A stretch of DNA of 64,000 bases, taken from positions 62,001 through 126,000 of the forward strand of contig NZ_JACTVJ010000006.1 of assembly GCF_014493765.1 (NCBI RefSeq), read 5' to 3'. This stretch comes from Streptomyces polyasparticus (lineage in GTDB: Bacteria > Actinomycetota > Actinomycetes > Streptomycetales > Streptomycetaceae). The notes under the pieces were generated by a model. The model worked only from the letters and a program-made list of their open reading frames with translations, was not told where the DNA came from and searched no databases. Shown here in pieces: positions 41,454 to 49,298 of the stretch (its first letter is position 1; the number at the start of each line of letters is the position of its first letter). A program made the translations under genes and the position numbers.

Positions 41454-42481
41454 ACCATCAGACGCAGCAGCAGTCCCTGACGCCCGCGCCGGACCGCACC
41501 CTCGCTCCCACCTCGCTGCGGCCGCTCGCCGAACGCCGCACCTGGCCGCGCTCCTTCGCGGACCGGCTGACCGCGCCCCTGCCCGGGGTGAAGGCCCTGG
41601 CCCGGTTCGCCCGGGAAGGCGCCGTACGGCCGGACCGTTCCTGCATGGAGGACGTTCCTCAACTGCCGTTCGAACCCGGCCCGTTGCCCAGGACGGACGC
41701 CGACACCGTGGCCGTCACCTGGGTCGGGCACGCCAGCTGGGTGCTGCGGATCGGCGGGCTCACGGTGCTCACCGACCCCGTGTGGTCCCGCAAGATCCTC
41801 GGCACTCCGGCCCGCGTCACCCCGCCCGGAGTCGCCTGGAACGCGCTGCCGCGCATCGACGCCGTGGTCATCAGCCACAACCACTACGACCACCTCGACG
41901 CCCCCACCCTCAAGCGACTGCCGCGCGAGACACCGGTGTTCGTGCCCGCGGGCCTGGGGCGCTGGTTCCGCCGCAGGCGCTTCGTCCGCGTCACCGAGCT
42001 CGACTGGTGGGAGGCGGCCGAGCTGCACGGTGTGCGCTTCGACTGCGTGCCCGCGCACCACTGGTCCAAGCGCGCTCTCACCGACACCTGCCGCACGCTG
42101 TGGGGCGGCTGGGTCCTCACGGACCGGAACGGCCAGAAGGTCTACTTCGCCGGTGACACCGGCTACGGCCACTGGTTCGAGCAGATCGGCGCCCGCCACC
42201 CGGACATCGATCTCGCCCTGCTGCCCATCGGTGCGTACGAACCCCGCTGGTGGCTGCGCGATGTGCACTGCGATCCGGAGGAGGCGGTGCGCGCGATGGA
42301 CGACCTGGGCGCACGGCGCATGGCGCCCATGCACTGGGCGACCTTCCTGCTCTCGGCCGAACCGGTGCTCGAACCCCTGCACCGCGTCCGCGAGGCCTGG
42401 CGCGCGGCCGACCGGTCCCGCGCCGACCTGTGGGACCTGGCGGTCGGAGCGTCCCGCGTCATTCAGAAACCGGGCGGCTGA
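41450..42481 (+). CDS. MBL-fold metal-dependent hydrolase (UlaG/NAPE-PLD-like)
   Basis: A 343-residue metallo-beta-lactamase-fold hydrolase. The metal ligands are in SHNHYDHLDAPT (H-x-H-x-D-H), CVPAHHWS (His) and FAGDTGYG (Asp), with a C-terminal APMHWATF (His). The TWVGHASWVLRIGGLTVLTDP start is typical of the UlaG/NAPE-PLD type that cut phosphodiester or lactone bonds. It is coupled to the lysine-less aminotransferase-like gene, so the two probably act together. Confidence 0.87.
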   Translation: MNHQTQQQSLTPAPDRTLAPTSLRPLAERRTWPRSFADRLTAPLPGVKALARFAREGAVRPDRSCMEDVPQLPFEPGPLPRTDADTVAVTWVGHASWVLRIGGLTVLTDPVWSRKILGTPARVTPPGVAWNALPRIDAVVISHNHYDHLDAPTLKRLPRETPVFVPAGLGRWFRRRRFVRVTELDWWEAAELHGVRFDCVPAHHWSKRALTDTCRTLWGGWVLTDRNGQKVYFAGDTGYGHWFEQIGARHPDIDLALLPIGAYEPRWWLRDVHCDPEEAVRAMDDLGARRMAPMHWATFLLSAEPVLEPLHRVREAWRAADRSRADLWDLAVGASRVIQKPGG

Positions 42482-42486
42482 GCGCA

Positions 42487-42508
42487 AGCCCGAACCGGTT
42501 CGCCGGGC
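42487..42508. terminator. Palindromic hairpin between convergent genes
   Basis: cgaaccggttcg (42491-42502) is a perfect 12-bp palindrome flanked by gcc/gggc arms, in the 28-nt gap between the MBL hydrolase and the DedA gene. Loop is very short, so the hairpin may be imperfect. Confidence 0.35.
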
Positions 42509-42509
42509 G

Positions 42510-43145
42510 TCAGCCGGAAGCCGGGCGCCTGCTCCGCGCCCGCACCCGCCGCCACACCATGGGCGCCGCGCTGATCACCACGGTCAGACCGATCGCGGCG
42601 GCCACGCCCTCCCACGGCTCGGGGAACAGCGATCCGCCCAGGATCCCGATGAGTTGATACGTCACGGCCCAGGCGAGGCACGCGGGCAGATTGCCGCGGG
42701 CGAAGCGGCGCAGCGGCCACTTGGCGAGCAGGCACGCGAGCATCACCGGGATACGGCCCGCGGGCACAAGGCGGGACAGGACGAGCACCGACACGTTGTG
42801 CTCGTGCAGCTTGCTCTGCGCCTGCTCCAGACGCTCCTGCGGGGCGCGGTCGCGGATCGCGTTCAGCCAGCGAGAACCGTTCTTCGAGCGCATCCCGCGT
42901 GCGCCGAGCCAGTACAGGATCGAGTCCCCGAGGAACGCGGCGAGCGCGGCCACCAGGAACACGTACAGCTGCGACTGGGGCGCCGAATGATGGAAGGCGA
43001 GGGCCGCCGCCGAGCTGACCAGGGCGCCCGTCGGCACCACGGGCACCAGTGCACCGAGCACCACGAGCAGGAACAGCGACGGATACCCGACGGCCTGTTG
43101 CGTCGAATCCGCTGTCACGGACTCGGCGATCGCGAGCAGGCTCAC
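42510..43145 (-). CDS. DedA-family membrane protein
   Basis: A 211-residue membrane protein of the DedA (SNARE-associated) family, with VVLGALVPVVPTGALVSSAAALAF, FLGDSILYWLGARGM and LVLSRLVPAGRIPVMLACLLA, the conserved Arg in SRLVPAGR, and a C-terminal pair of helices. DedA proteins are thought to flip phospholipids or undecaprenyl phosphate across the membrane. It overlaps the MBL gene upstream by four nucleotides. Confidence 0.86.
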   Translation of the reverse strand: MSLLAIAESVTADSTQQAVGYPSLFLLVVLGALVPVVPTGALVSSAAALAFHHSAPQSQLYVFLVAALAAFLGDSILYWLGARGMRSKNGSRWLNAIRDRAPQERLEQAQSKLHEHNVSVLVLSRLVPAGRIPVMLACLLAKWPLRRFARGNLPACLAWAVTYQLIGILGGSLFPEPWEGVAAAIGLTVVISAAPMVWRRVRARSRRPASG

Positions 43146-43915
43146 TTGGCGACCTCCGGCCGCACGCTCTCGCCCTGCGCGAGCAGATGCACGGCCACCT
43201 CGGGCGCCCGCAGCGCGGCCTGGCGTACGAACTCCGCGCCGGGAGCGTGGAATTCATGCGGCCGCACCGCGTCCATCCCGATCGGCCAGTACGTGCCGAA
43301 GTGCACCGGCACCGCGCTGCGCGGCGCGATACGGGCCAGCGCCTCGGCGGCGAGTGCGGCGTCCAGATGCCCGTGCCCGAGGAACGGACCCCAGCCGCCC
43401 ACCGGAAGCAGGGCCACATCGACCTCGCCGACCGCCTCGGCCATCTCGTCGAACAGACCGGTGTCCCCGGCGAAGTACGTCCGCGCCGCGCCCTCGACCA
43501 CGAACCCGAGCGCGGGCGCCCTGTGCGGCCCGACCGGCACCCTGCGCCCGTCGTGCCGGGCCGGCACCACCCGTACCGTCACCTCGCCGATCCGCACCTC
43601 GTCACCGGGCTCGACCTCCACGAACCGCAGCCGCCGCAGCCGCCGAAGGCCGGGCACCGCGGCGCGTGCCCCGCGCGGCAGCACGATCTGCGTACCGTCC
43701 GCGAGCTTCGCGAGGGAGGGCACATGCAGATGGTCGGCGTGCAGATGCGAGACGAGCGCGGCCTGCGCCTCGGCCGCCCGCGGCGGCGGCAGTTCGCCGC
43801 GCCGGCGGCGCAGATGCGCGAGGCGCCGGGCGAACAGCGGATCCGTGAGCACCCGGGTGCCCGAGTCCTCGACCGTGCAGGTGGCATGCCCCCACCAGGT
43901 GATCTCCACCGGCAC
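43142..43915 (-). CDS. MBL-fold metal-dependent hydrolase
   Basis: A 257-residue MBL-fold hydrolase with ITWWGHATCTVEDSGTRVLTDPL at the start and ligands in SHLHADHLHVPS (H-x-H-x-D-H), VVPARHDGR and FAGDTGLFDE. It belongs to the UlaG-like group. It overlaps the DedA gene by four nucleotides (ATGA), so the pair is one operon. Substrate unknown; a lipid or nucleotide phosphodiester is possible. Confidence 0.87.
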   Translation of the reverse strand: MPVEITWWGHATCTVEDSGTRVLTDPLFARRLAHLRRRRGELPPPRAAEAQAALVSHLHADHLHVPSLAKLADGTQIVLPRGARAAVPGLRRLRRLRFVEVEPGDEVRIGEVTVRVVPARHDGRRVPVGPHRAPALGFVVEGAARTYFAGDTGLFDEMAEAVGEVDVALLPVGGWGPFLGHGHLDAALAAEALARIAPRSAVPVHFGTYWPIGMDAVRPHEFHAPGAEFVRQAALRAPEVAVHLLAQGESVRPEVAK

Positions 43916-44030
43916 CGAGCTGTCCCTTCCCTGGCCTGTTCCGACTCTGTTCGCCTCATGTACCTCCTATGACCATACGGTGCGCAGTAGGGTCGGCGCG
44001 GAAACGCGGGACTGTGCCCCAGGGGGATGG

Positions 44031-44435
44031 ATGGCTCTGCTGCGGATTGCGGCGATCACGAGCCTTGTGCCGTTGGAGGAGCTCGACCGGGACCCGTTCC
44101 TGGTGGACAGCCGTGCCCAGTACGCGATGTGCGCGAGGTGGGCTGCGGGCCACGGCCACGTCATCACGCGCGAACTGCTCCTGCACGGGTTACCCCCGGG
44201 CCACGCGGCCCTGTGGCGCGATGTGGACGCGGGTGACGTGCAGGCCTTCGTCGTGCCGAGCGAGCGGGTCCTGGAGCGTGCGCTGAATCCGGCGGCGGAG
44301 TTCGCCGCCGAATGCGCCCGCCGGGGTGTGCCCCTGGAAACGGCGGACGCCCCCGAACCCGCTTACGACGCGGAGACGAAGGCCCGGGTGCACCGCCGTC
44401 TGTCGATGCCGACCGCCGGCTACAGCGGCTGCTGA
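44031..44435 (+). CDS. Conserved protein of unknown function
   Basis: A 134-residue soluble protein. The start (LRIAAITSLVPLEELDRDPF) and AQYAMCARWAAGHGHVITREL vaguely resemble the N-terminal fold of serine recombinases, but no catalytic Ser-Arg core and no DNA-binding part are present, so I do not call it a recombinase. The ATG at 44031 has AGGGGGA upstream; an overlapping ATG at 44027 is in a different frame. Function unknown. Confidence 0.65.
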   Translation: MALLRIAAITSLVPLEELDRDPFLVDSRAQYAMCARWAAGHGHVITRELLLHGLPPGHAALWRDVDAGDVQAFVVPSERVLERALNPAAEFAAECARRGVPLETADAPEPAYDAETKARVHRRLSMPTAGYSGC

Positions 44436-44551
44436 TCCCCGTTCCGGGCACACGGCCGACCCCGTTACGGGCACACGACCTACACCGTCACAAACCACCC
44501 CCGCCCGTATGAAACCCTGGGGGCCGGGCAGTCAGGCGCCCGGAAGGCGAG

Positions 44552-46693
44552 GTGGACGTGGCCGAAGGACGATGGCGGCGAACCGGCGGTGTCCTGTGGC
44601 GGATGGTCGCGGTGTGGGCGGCGAGCACGCTCACCATGCTGATCCTCGCCGGACTCCTGCCGGACTTCCGCCTCCAGCGGGAGTCCGGCGACAGCGCCAC
44701 ACAGATCGCGACCACCGCGGGCATCGGGGCGGCCGTCTTCGGGGTGCTCAGCGCCCTCGTATGGCCTCTCGCCGTCCGTGCTCTGCTGCTCGTCCCCGCC
44801 CTGGTGCTCGGCCTGCTCGTCTTCTTCCTCAACGGCTCGCTGCTCCTGCTCGCCCTGAGTCTCATCCCGGACGGCAGAGGCGAGGCCGACCCCGAGACCG
44901 CCGTGGTCGTGGCCGCCGTGATGTCCGCCGTCGCCTCCGCGACCGCTGCCGCACTCGCCGTACGCGACGACGAGGCGTACCGCCGCAGGCTCTACCGGCT
45001 CGCGGACCGCAGACGCCGCAAGCAGGCCGCCGCCCGCGGCCCACGCGTGCCCGGCACCGTCTTCCTGCAGCTCGACGGCGTCGGCCACGGCGTGCTCCAA
45101 CGGGCCGTGGACGACGGCCATATGCCCACCGTCGCCGCCTGGCTGAAGGACACCCACCGCCTCACCGCCTGGCGCACCGACTGGTCGAGCCAGACCGGCG
45201 CGAGCCAGCTGGGCATCCTGCACGGCGACAACCACGACATCCCCGCCTTCCGCTGGTACGAGAAGGACACCGGCGAGGTCATGGTGTGCAACCGCCCCGC
45301 GAGCGCCGTCGAACTGCAGCGCCGCGCCATCGCCCGCACCGGGGACGGCGGACTGCTCACCGTGGACGGCGCGAGCCGCGGCAACCTCTTCAGCGGGGGC
45401 GCCGACCAGGTCGCGCTCGTCCTGTCGATCGCGGCCCGGCGCGGCAAGGAGAACCGTTCGCGCGCCGGGTACTTCGCCTACTTCTCCGACCCGGCCAACG
45501 CCGTGCGTACCGCGATGTCCTTCATCGCCGAAGTGGGCCGGGAGATCGGGCAGTCCACGCGCGGCCGGCTCAGGAAGACCCGCCCGCGGGTCAAGCGCGG
45601 CGGCCTGTATCCGTTCATCCGGGCCTTCGCCACCGTCGTCGAACGCGATGTCGTGGTCGCCGCGGTGATAGGGGACATGCTCGTCGGCCGCACCGCCGTG
45701 TACGCGGATCTGGTCGCGTACGACGAGGTGGCCCACCACTCCGGGCCCGGCAGCAGGGACGCCGCGCTCGTGCTGGAACGGCTGGACCGATCGATCGCCC
45801 TGATCGCGAAGGTGGCCGAGCACGCGCCCCGCCCGTATCGGATCGTGCTGCTCTCCGACCACGGCCAGAGCCCGGGCGAGACCTTCCGCTCGCGCTACGG
45901 CCTGACCCTCGCCGACCTGGTACGGGCCGGATGCGGTCTGCCCGTACCGCGCAGGGCGCGCGGCACCCGCAGCGGCGCCGAGGCCCGTTCCGCGGTGCGG
46001 GCCGCGATGCACCGGCCCGTCGAGGAGGGCAGGGACGAGCACCGTCCGCCGCCCGGCAAGGACCCTCTGGTGCTCGCCTCGGGCAACCTCGGCCTGGTCT
46101 CGTTCCCGGACGTGCCCGAGCGGATGACCCGTGAGCAGATCGACGCCCGGCACCCCGCGCTGCTGCCCACGCTCGCCAACCACCCGGGCATCGGCTTCCT
46201 GCTCGTACGGTCCGAGCGCGGCGGTGGCGTGATCCTCGGCGCCCGCGGCGCCGAGCTGTACCTCGACGACCTGGACGAACTCGCCGACGGCGGCGCGGAC
46301 TTGGGGCCGCTTGCCGACTTCGGACCGGGCGCCCTGGCTGCCGTACGCCGCACCGACTCCTTCCCGCACACCGCCGACATCATGGTCAACTCGGCGGTCG
46401 AGGAGGGCGAAGTGCTCGCCTTCGAGGAGCAGATCGGCTCGCACGGCGGACTCGGCGGCGAGCAGAGCCACCCGTTCCTGCTCTCACCGCGCGCGCTGTC
46501 CGCACCGGTGGCCGAGGGCTGCGAACTGGTCGGCGCCGAACGCGTCCACCGCGTCCTGCGCCGCTGGCTGCGCGAGGCGGACGGCCCGCAGGTCCCGGTC
46601 CCCGAACCGGATCCGGTGGAGCTCGACGCACTGATGCGGCCGCCCGGTGATGTTGTCGCCGACCACCGCGCCGTACCGGACAAAACCGGCTGA
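44552..46693 (+). CDS. Membrane-anchored alkaline-phosphatase-superfamily hydrolase
   Basis: A 713-residue protein. The first 140 residues hold four hydrophobic segments (AVWAASTLTMLILAGLL, GAAVFGVLSALVWPLAV and LLLVPALVLGLLVFF), similar to small phage-holin-type membrane domains; then comes a phosphodiesterase/nucleotide-pyrophosphatase-like domain with FLQLDGVGHGVL, SSQTGASQLGILHG (nucleophile region), YADLVAYDEVAHHSG and IVLLSDHGQSPG (metal ligands). It probably cleaves a phosphodiester or lipid phosphate outside the cell. GTG start. Same strand as the next gene, a permease, 19 nt later. Confidence 0.8.
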   Translation: MDVAEGRWRRTGGVLWRMVAVWAASTLTMLILAGLLPDFRLQRESGDSATQIATTAGIGAAVFGVLSALVWPLAVRALLLVPALVLGLLVFFLNGSLLLLALSLIPDGRGEADPETAVVVAAVMSAVASATAAALAVRDDEAYRRRLYRLADRRRRKQAAARGPRVPGTVFLQLDGVGHGVLQRAVDDGHMPTVAAWLKDTHRLTAWRTDWSSQTGASQLGILHGDNHDIPAFRWYEKDTGEVMVCNRPASAVELQRRAIARTGDGGLLTVDGASRGNLFSGGADQVALVLSIAARRGKENRSRAGYFAYFSDPANAVRTAMSFIAEVGREIGQSTRGRLRKTRPRVKRGGLYPFIRAFATVVERDVVVAAVIGDMLVGRTAVYADLVAYDEVAHHSGPGSRDAALVLERLDRSIALIAKVAEHAPRPYRIVLLSDHGQSPGETFRSRYGLTLADLVRAGCGLPVPRRARGTRSGAEARSAVRAAMHRPVEEGRDEHRPPPGKDPLVLASGNLGLVSFPDVPERMTREQIDARHPALLPTLANHPGIGFLLVRSERGGGVILGARGAELYLDDLDELADGGADLGPLADFGPGALAAVRRTDSFPHTADIMVNSAVEEGEVLAFEEQIGSHGGLGGEQSHPFLLSPRALSAPVAEGCELVGAERVHRVLRRWLREADGPQVPVPEPDPVELDALMRPPGDVVADHRAVPDKTG

Positions 46694-46712
46694 AGTGGTG
46701 CAGCGTGTCCGC

Positions 46713-48104
46713 ATGGACCGCACCCCCACCCCTGTTCCCACGGTCGAGCCGGACGAGCCCGACGAGCTCAGCAAGCACGCACGCCGTTTCGGACTGCCCA
46801 TCGCCACCTGCCTCGTGATGGGCAACATCGTCGGCGGCGGCATCTTCCTGCTGCCCGCCTCGGTGGCCCCGTACGGCACGATCGCCCTGGTGGCCTTCGC
46901 CGTGCTCACGCTCGGCGCGCTCGCCCTCGCCCTGGTCTTCGGGCGGCTCGCCCAGCGCGATCCCCGGACCGGCGGCCCGTATGTCTACGCGCGTGAGGCC
47001 TTCGGCGACTTCGCGGGGTTCCTCGCGGCCTGGTCGTACTGGATCACCGCCTGGGTCTCCAACGCCGCGCTCGCCGTGATCGCGGTCGGGTACCTCGGGG
47101 TGCTGTTCCCCGCCATCGTCGAGCACAAGTGGTCCATGTGCCTCGCGGCGCTCGTCGTGCAGTGGCTGCCGGGCTTCGCCAACTTCGCCGGCACACGCTA
47201 CGTCGGCGCCGTCCAACTCGTCGCCACCGTCCTGAAGTTCGCGCCGCTGCTTCTCGTCGCGATCGGCGGGCTCTTCTTCTTCGACTCCGGCAACCTCGGG
47301 CCGTTCCTCGCCGACGGCGACAGCCCGCTCGGCGCGATCTCCGCGGCGGCCGCGATCCTGCTCTTCTCGTATCTCGGCGTCGAGTCGGCCGCCATGAGCG
47401 CGGGCGAGGTGCGCAACCCGCGGCGCAATGTCGGCCGCGCCACGATCCTCGGCGTCCTGTGCGCCGCCGTCGTCTATCTGCTCGGCACGCTCGCCGTGTT
47501 CGGGATGCTGCCGCACGAGCAGGTGGTGAACTCCACGGCGCCGTTCTCGGACGCGGTCGACGTGATGTTCGGCGGCACCTGGGGCGGCACCCTCGTCGCC
47601 TGGGCCGCCGTGATCTCCATCCTCGGCGCGCTCAACGGCTGGACCCTGCTCAGCGCCCAGGCCCCGTACGCCGCGGCCAAGGACGGCCTGTTCCCGCAGA
47701 TCTTCACGCACAAGGAACGCGGCGTCCCGACCGTCGGCGTCGCCATCACGGTCGTCCTCGCCTCGCTCCTGACGATCTACCAGTACGCGGCCGGGGCGGA
47801 CGGTGTCTTCACGCTCCTGGTCACCGTCACCACCTTCATGGCCACCGTGCCCTACCTCCTCGCCGCGGCCGCGCAGATCTACCACCTGCTCATCGGTCGG
47901 GGCGACCTCGTCAACCGAGGCCGCCTCGTGGGCGACTCGATCGTCGCCCTGGCCGCGTTCGCCTTCGCGATGTGGCTGGTGGCCGGGGCCGGCTACCAAC
48001 CCGTGTACCAGGGCGTTCTGTTCCTCTTCGCGGGCGTGCTCGTATACGCCTGGATGTCCGCCCGGAAGGTGCGCGCGGCCCGGGGAGCCGTGGGGGAGGC
48101 CTGA
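46713..48104 (+). CDS. APC-family amino acid permease
   Basis: A 463-residue membrane protein with about 12 hydrophobic segments. The first segment FGLPIATCLVMGNIVGGGIF contains the APC consensus G-x-G-x-x-F; VYAREAFGDFAGFLAAWSYW is also typical. It resembles the AdiC/arginine:agmatine and basic amino-acid/polyamine antiporter (APA) group. Substrate not fixed. ATG at 46713 fits the family start; an upstream ribosome-binding site is not clear. Confidence 0.84.
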   Translation: MDRTPTPVPTVEPDEPDELSKHARRFGLPIATCLVMGNIVGGGIFLLPASVAPYGTIALVAFAVLTLGALALALVFGRLAQRDPRTGGPYVYAREAFGDFAGFLAAWSYWITAWVSNAALAVIAVGYLGVLFPAIVEHKWSMCLAALVVQWLPGFANFAGTRYVGAVQLVATVLKFAPLLLVAIGGLFFFDSGNLGPFLADGDSPLGAISAAAAILLFSYLGVESAAMSAGEVRNPRRNVGRATILGVLCAAVVYLLGTLAVFGMLPHEQVVNSTAPFSDAVDVMFGGTWGGTLVAWAAVISILGALNGWTLLSAQAPYAAAKDGLFPQIFTHKERGVPTVGVAITVVLASLLTIYQYAAGADGVFTLLVTVTTFMATVPYLLAAAAQIYHLLIGRGDLVNRGRLVGDSIVALAAFAFAMWLVAGAGYQPVYQGVLFLFAGVLVYAWMSARKVRAARGAVGEA

Positions 48105-48236
48105 GCGCCGGGCGGAAAATGAGCTGCGCCCGGGCGCACACCCACCCACACTGTCCGTACCGGACCAGCCCGTGGGTGCGCGGCTGCACAGCCGAGCCCG
48201 GGCCCTCATCCTTCCGCCGTCACCAGGAGCTCCCGT

Positions 48237-49298
48237 TTGCAGTCCGCTGTCACCGTCACGCCCGCCCGCGTCCCCGAGCTGCTGCTCGGCCTCGCCACCG
48301 TGCGTCCCGTGTTCCTCTGGGGCGCGCCCGGCATCGGGAAGTCCTCGCTGGTACGGGCGTTCGCGGACTCGCTCGGCCTGGAATGCGTGAGCCTGCTCGG
48401 GACACAGCTCGCCCCCGAGGACCTGATCGGTGTGCCCCAGATCCGTGACGGCCGCTCGGTGTTCTGCCCGCCGGAGTCGATCGCCCGCGACGAGCCGTAC
48501 TGCCTCTTCCTCGACGAGCTCAACGCGGCGACACCGGACGTCCAGAAGGCCTTCTACTCGCTGATCCTGGACCGCCGTATCGGAAGCTACGAGCTGCCCG
48601 AGGGCTCCATCGTCATCGGCGCGGGCAACCGCTCCACCGACAACGCGCTGGCCCGCCCCATCGCCTCCGCCCTGGTCAACCGCCTCACGCATGTCCACCT
48701 CCAGGCCTCGTCCGAGGACTGGCTCGTGTGGGCGCACAGCAACGGGATCCACCCCTGGGTGCTCGACCACCTCACCGACCGGCCCGACCACCTGTGGTCC
48801 AAGCCGCCGAAGACCGAACAGCCCTTCTCCACGCCCCGCTCGTGGCACATGCTCTCCGACGCGCTGCACTCCTTCGGGCCCGCGCTGGACGAGGAGACCC
48901 TCAAGGTCATCGCCCACGGCTGCCTCACGCCCGCGCACGCCGTGTCCTTCTGCGGGTACGTGAAGATCGTGCGCCATGCGTACGGGATCGAGGCGATCAT
49001 CAAAGGGGAGGCGTCCTGGCCGCGGCGGATCGAGGACCGTGACCTGCTCTACTTCCTCGCCGAGGCGTTCCGTGCCCGGCTGCGCAAGGAACTGCCCGCG
49101 TCCAAGGAGCACGTGGGCGCGAACGGGCGTCAACTCGCCTATCGCGCCAAGTCGTTGCTGGTGCAGCTCGCGGAGATCTCCGTGGAGGTCGCGCAGACCG
49201 TCATCGCGGACGACGCCGACGACCAGCCGGTGCTTCCGGCCTGGTTCCTGATCGAGGCGGCGCGGGACATGCCGCGCCTGGTGGAAGCGCGGCGATGA
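48237..49298 (+). CDS. MoxR-type AAA ATPase
   Basis: A 353-residue AAA+ ATPase of the MoxR/RavA-like group. Walker A is WGAPGIGKSSLV, Walker B is CLFLDELNAATPDVQKAFYS, and sensor region VIGAGNRSTDNALARP follows. MoxR ATPases act as chaperones with VWA-domain partner proteins. TTG start at 48237 with GGAG at 48221-48224. Its stop overlaps the ATG of the VWA gene by four nucleotides. Confidence 0.86.
   Translation: MQSAVTVTPARVPELLLGLATVRPVFLWGAPGIGKSSLVRAFADSLGLECVSLLGTQLAPEDLIGVPQIRDGRSVFCPPESIARDEPYCLFLDELNAATPDVQKAFYSLILDRRIGSYELPEGSIVIGAGNRSTDNALARPIASALVNRLTHVHLQASSEDWLVWAHSNGIHPWVLDHLTDRPDHLWSKPPKTEQPFSTPRSWHMLSDALHSFGPALDEETLKVIAHGCLTPAHAVSFCGYVKIVRHAYGIEAIIKGEASWPRRIEDRDLLYFLAEAFRARLRKELPASKEHVGANGRQLAYRAKSLLVQLAEISVEVAQTVIADDADDQPVLPAWFLIEAARDMPRLVEARR

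Noticed and set aside
44031-44435. Serine recombinase fragment
   Set aside because: Only vague similarity at the N-terminus, without catalytic residues or helix-turn-helix; length and codon use look like an intact unrelated gene.
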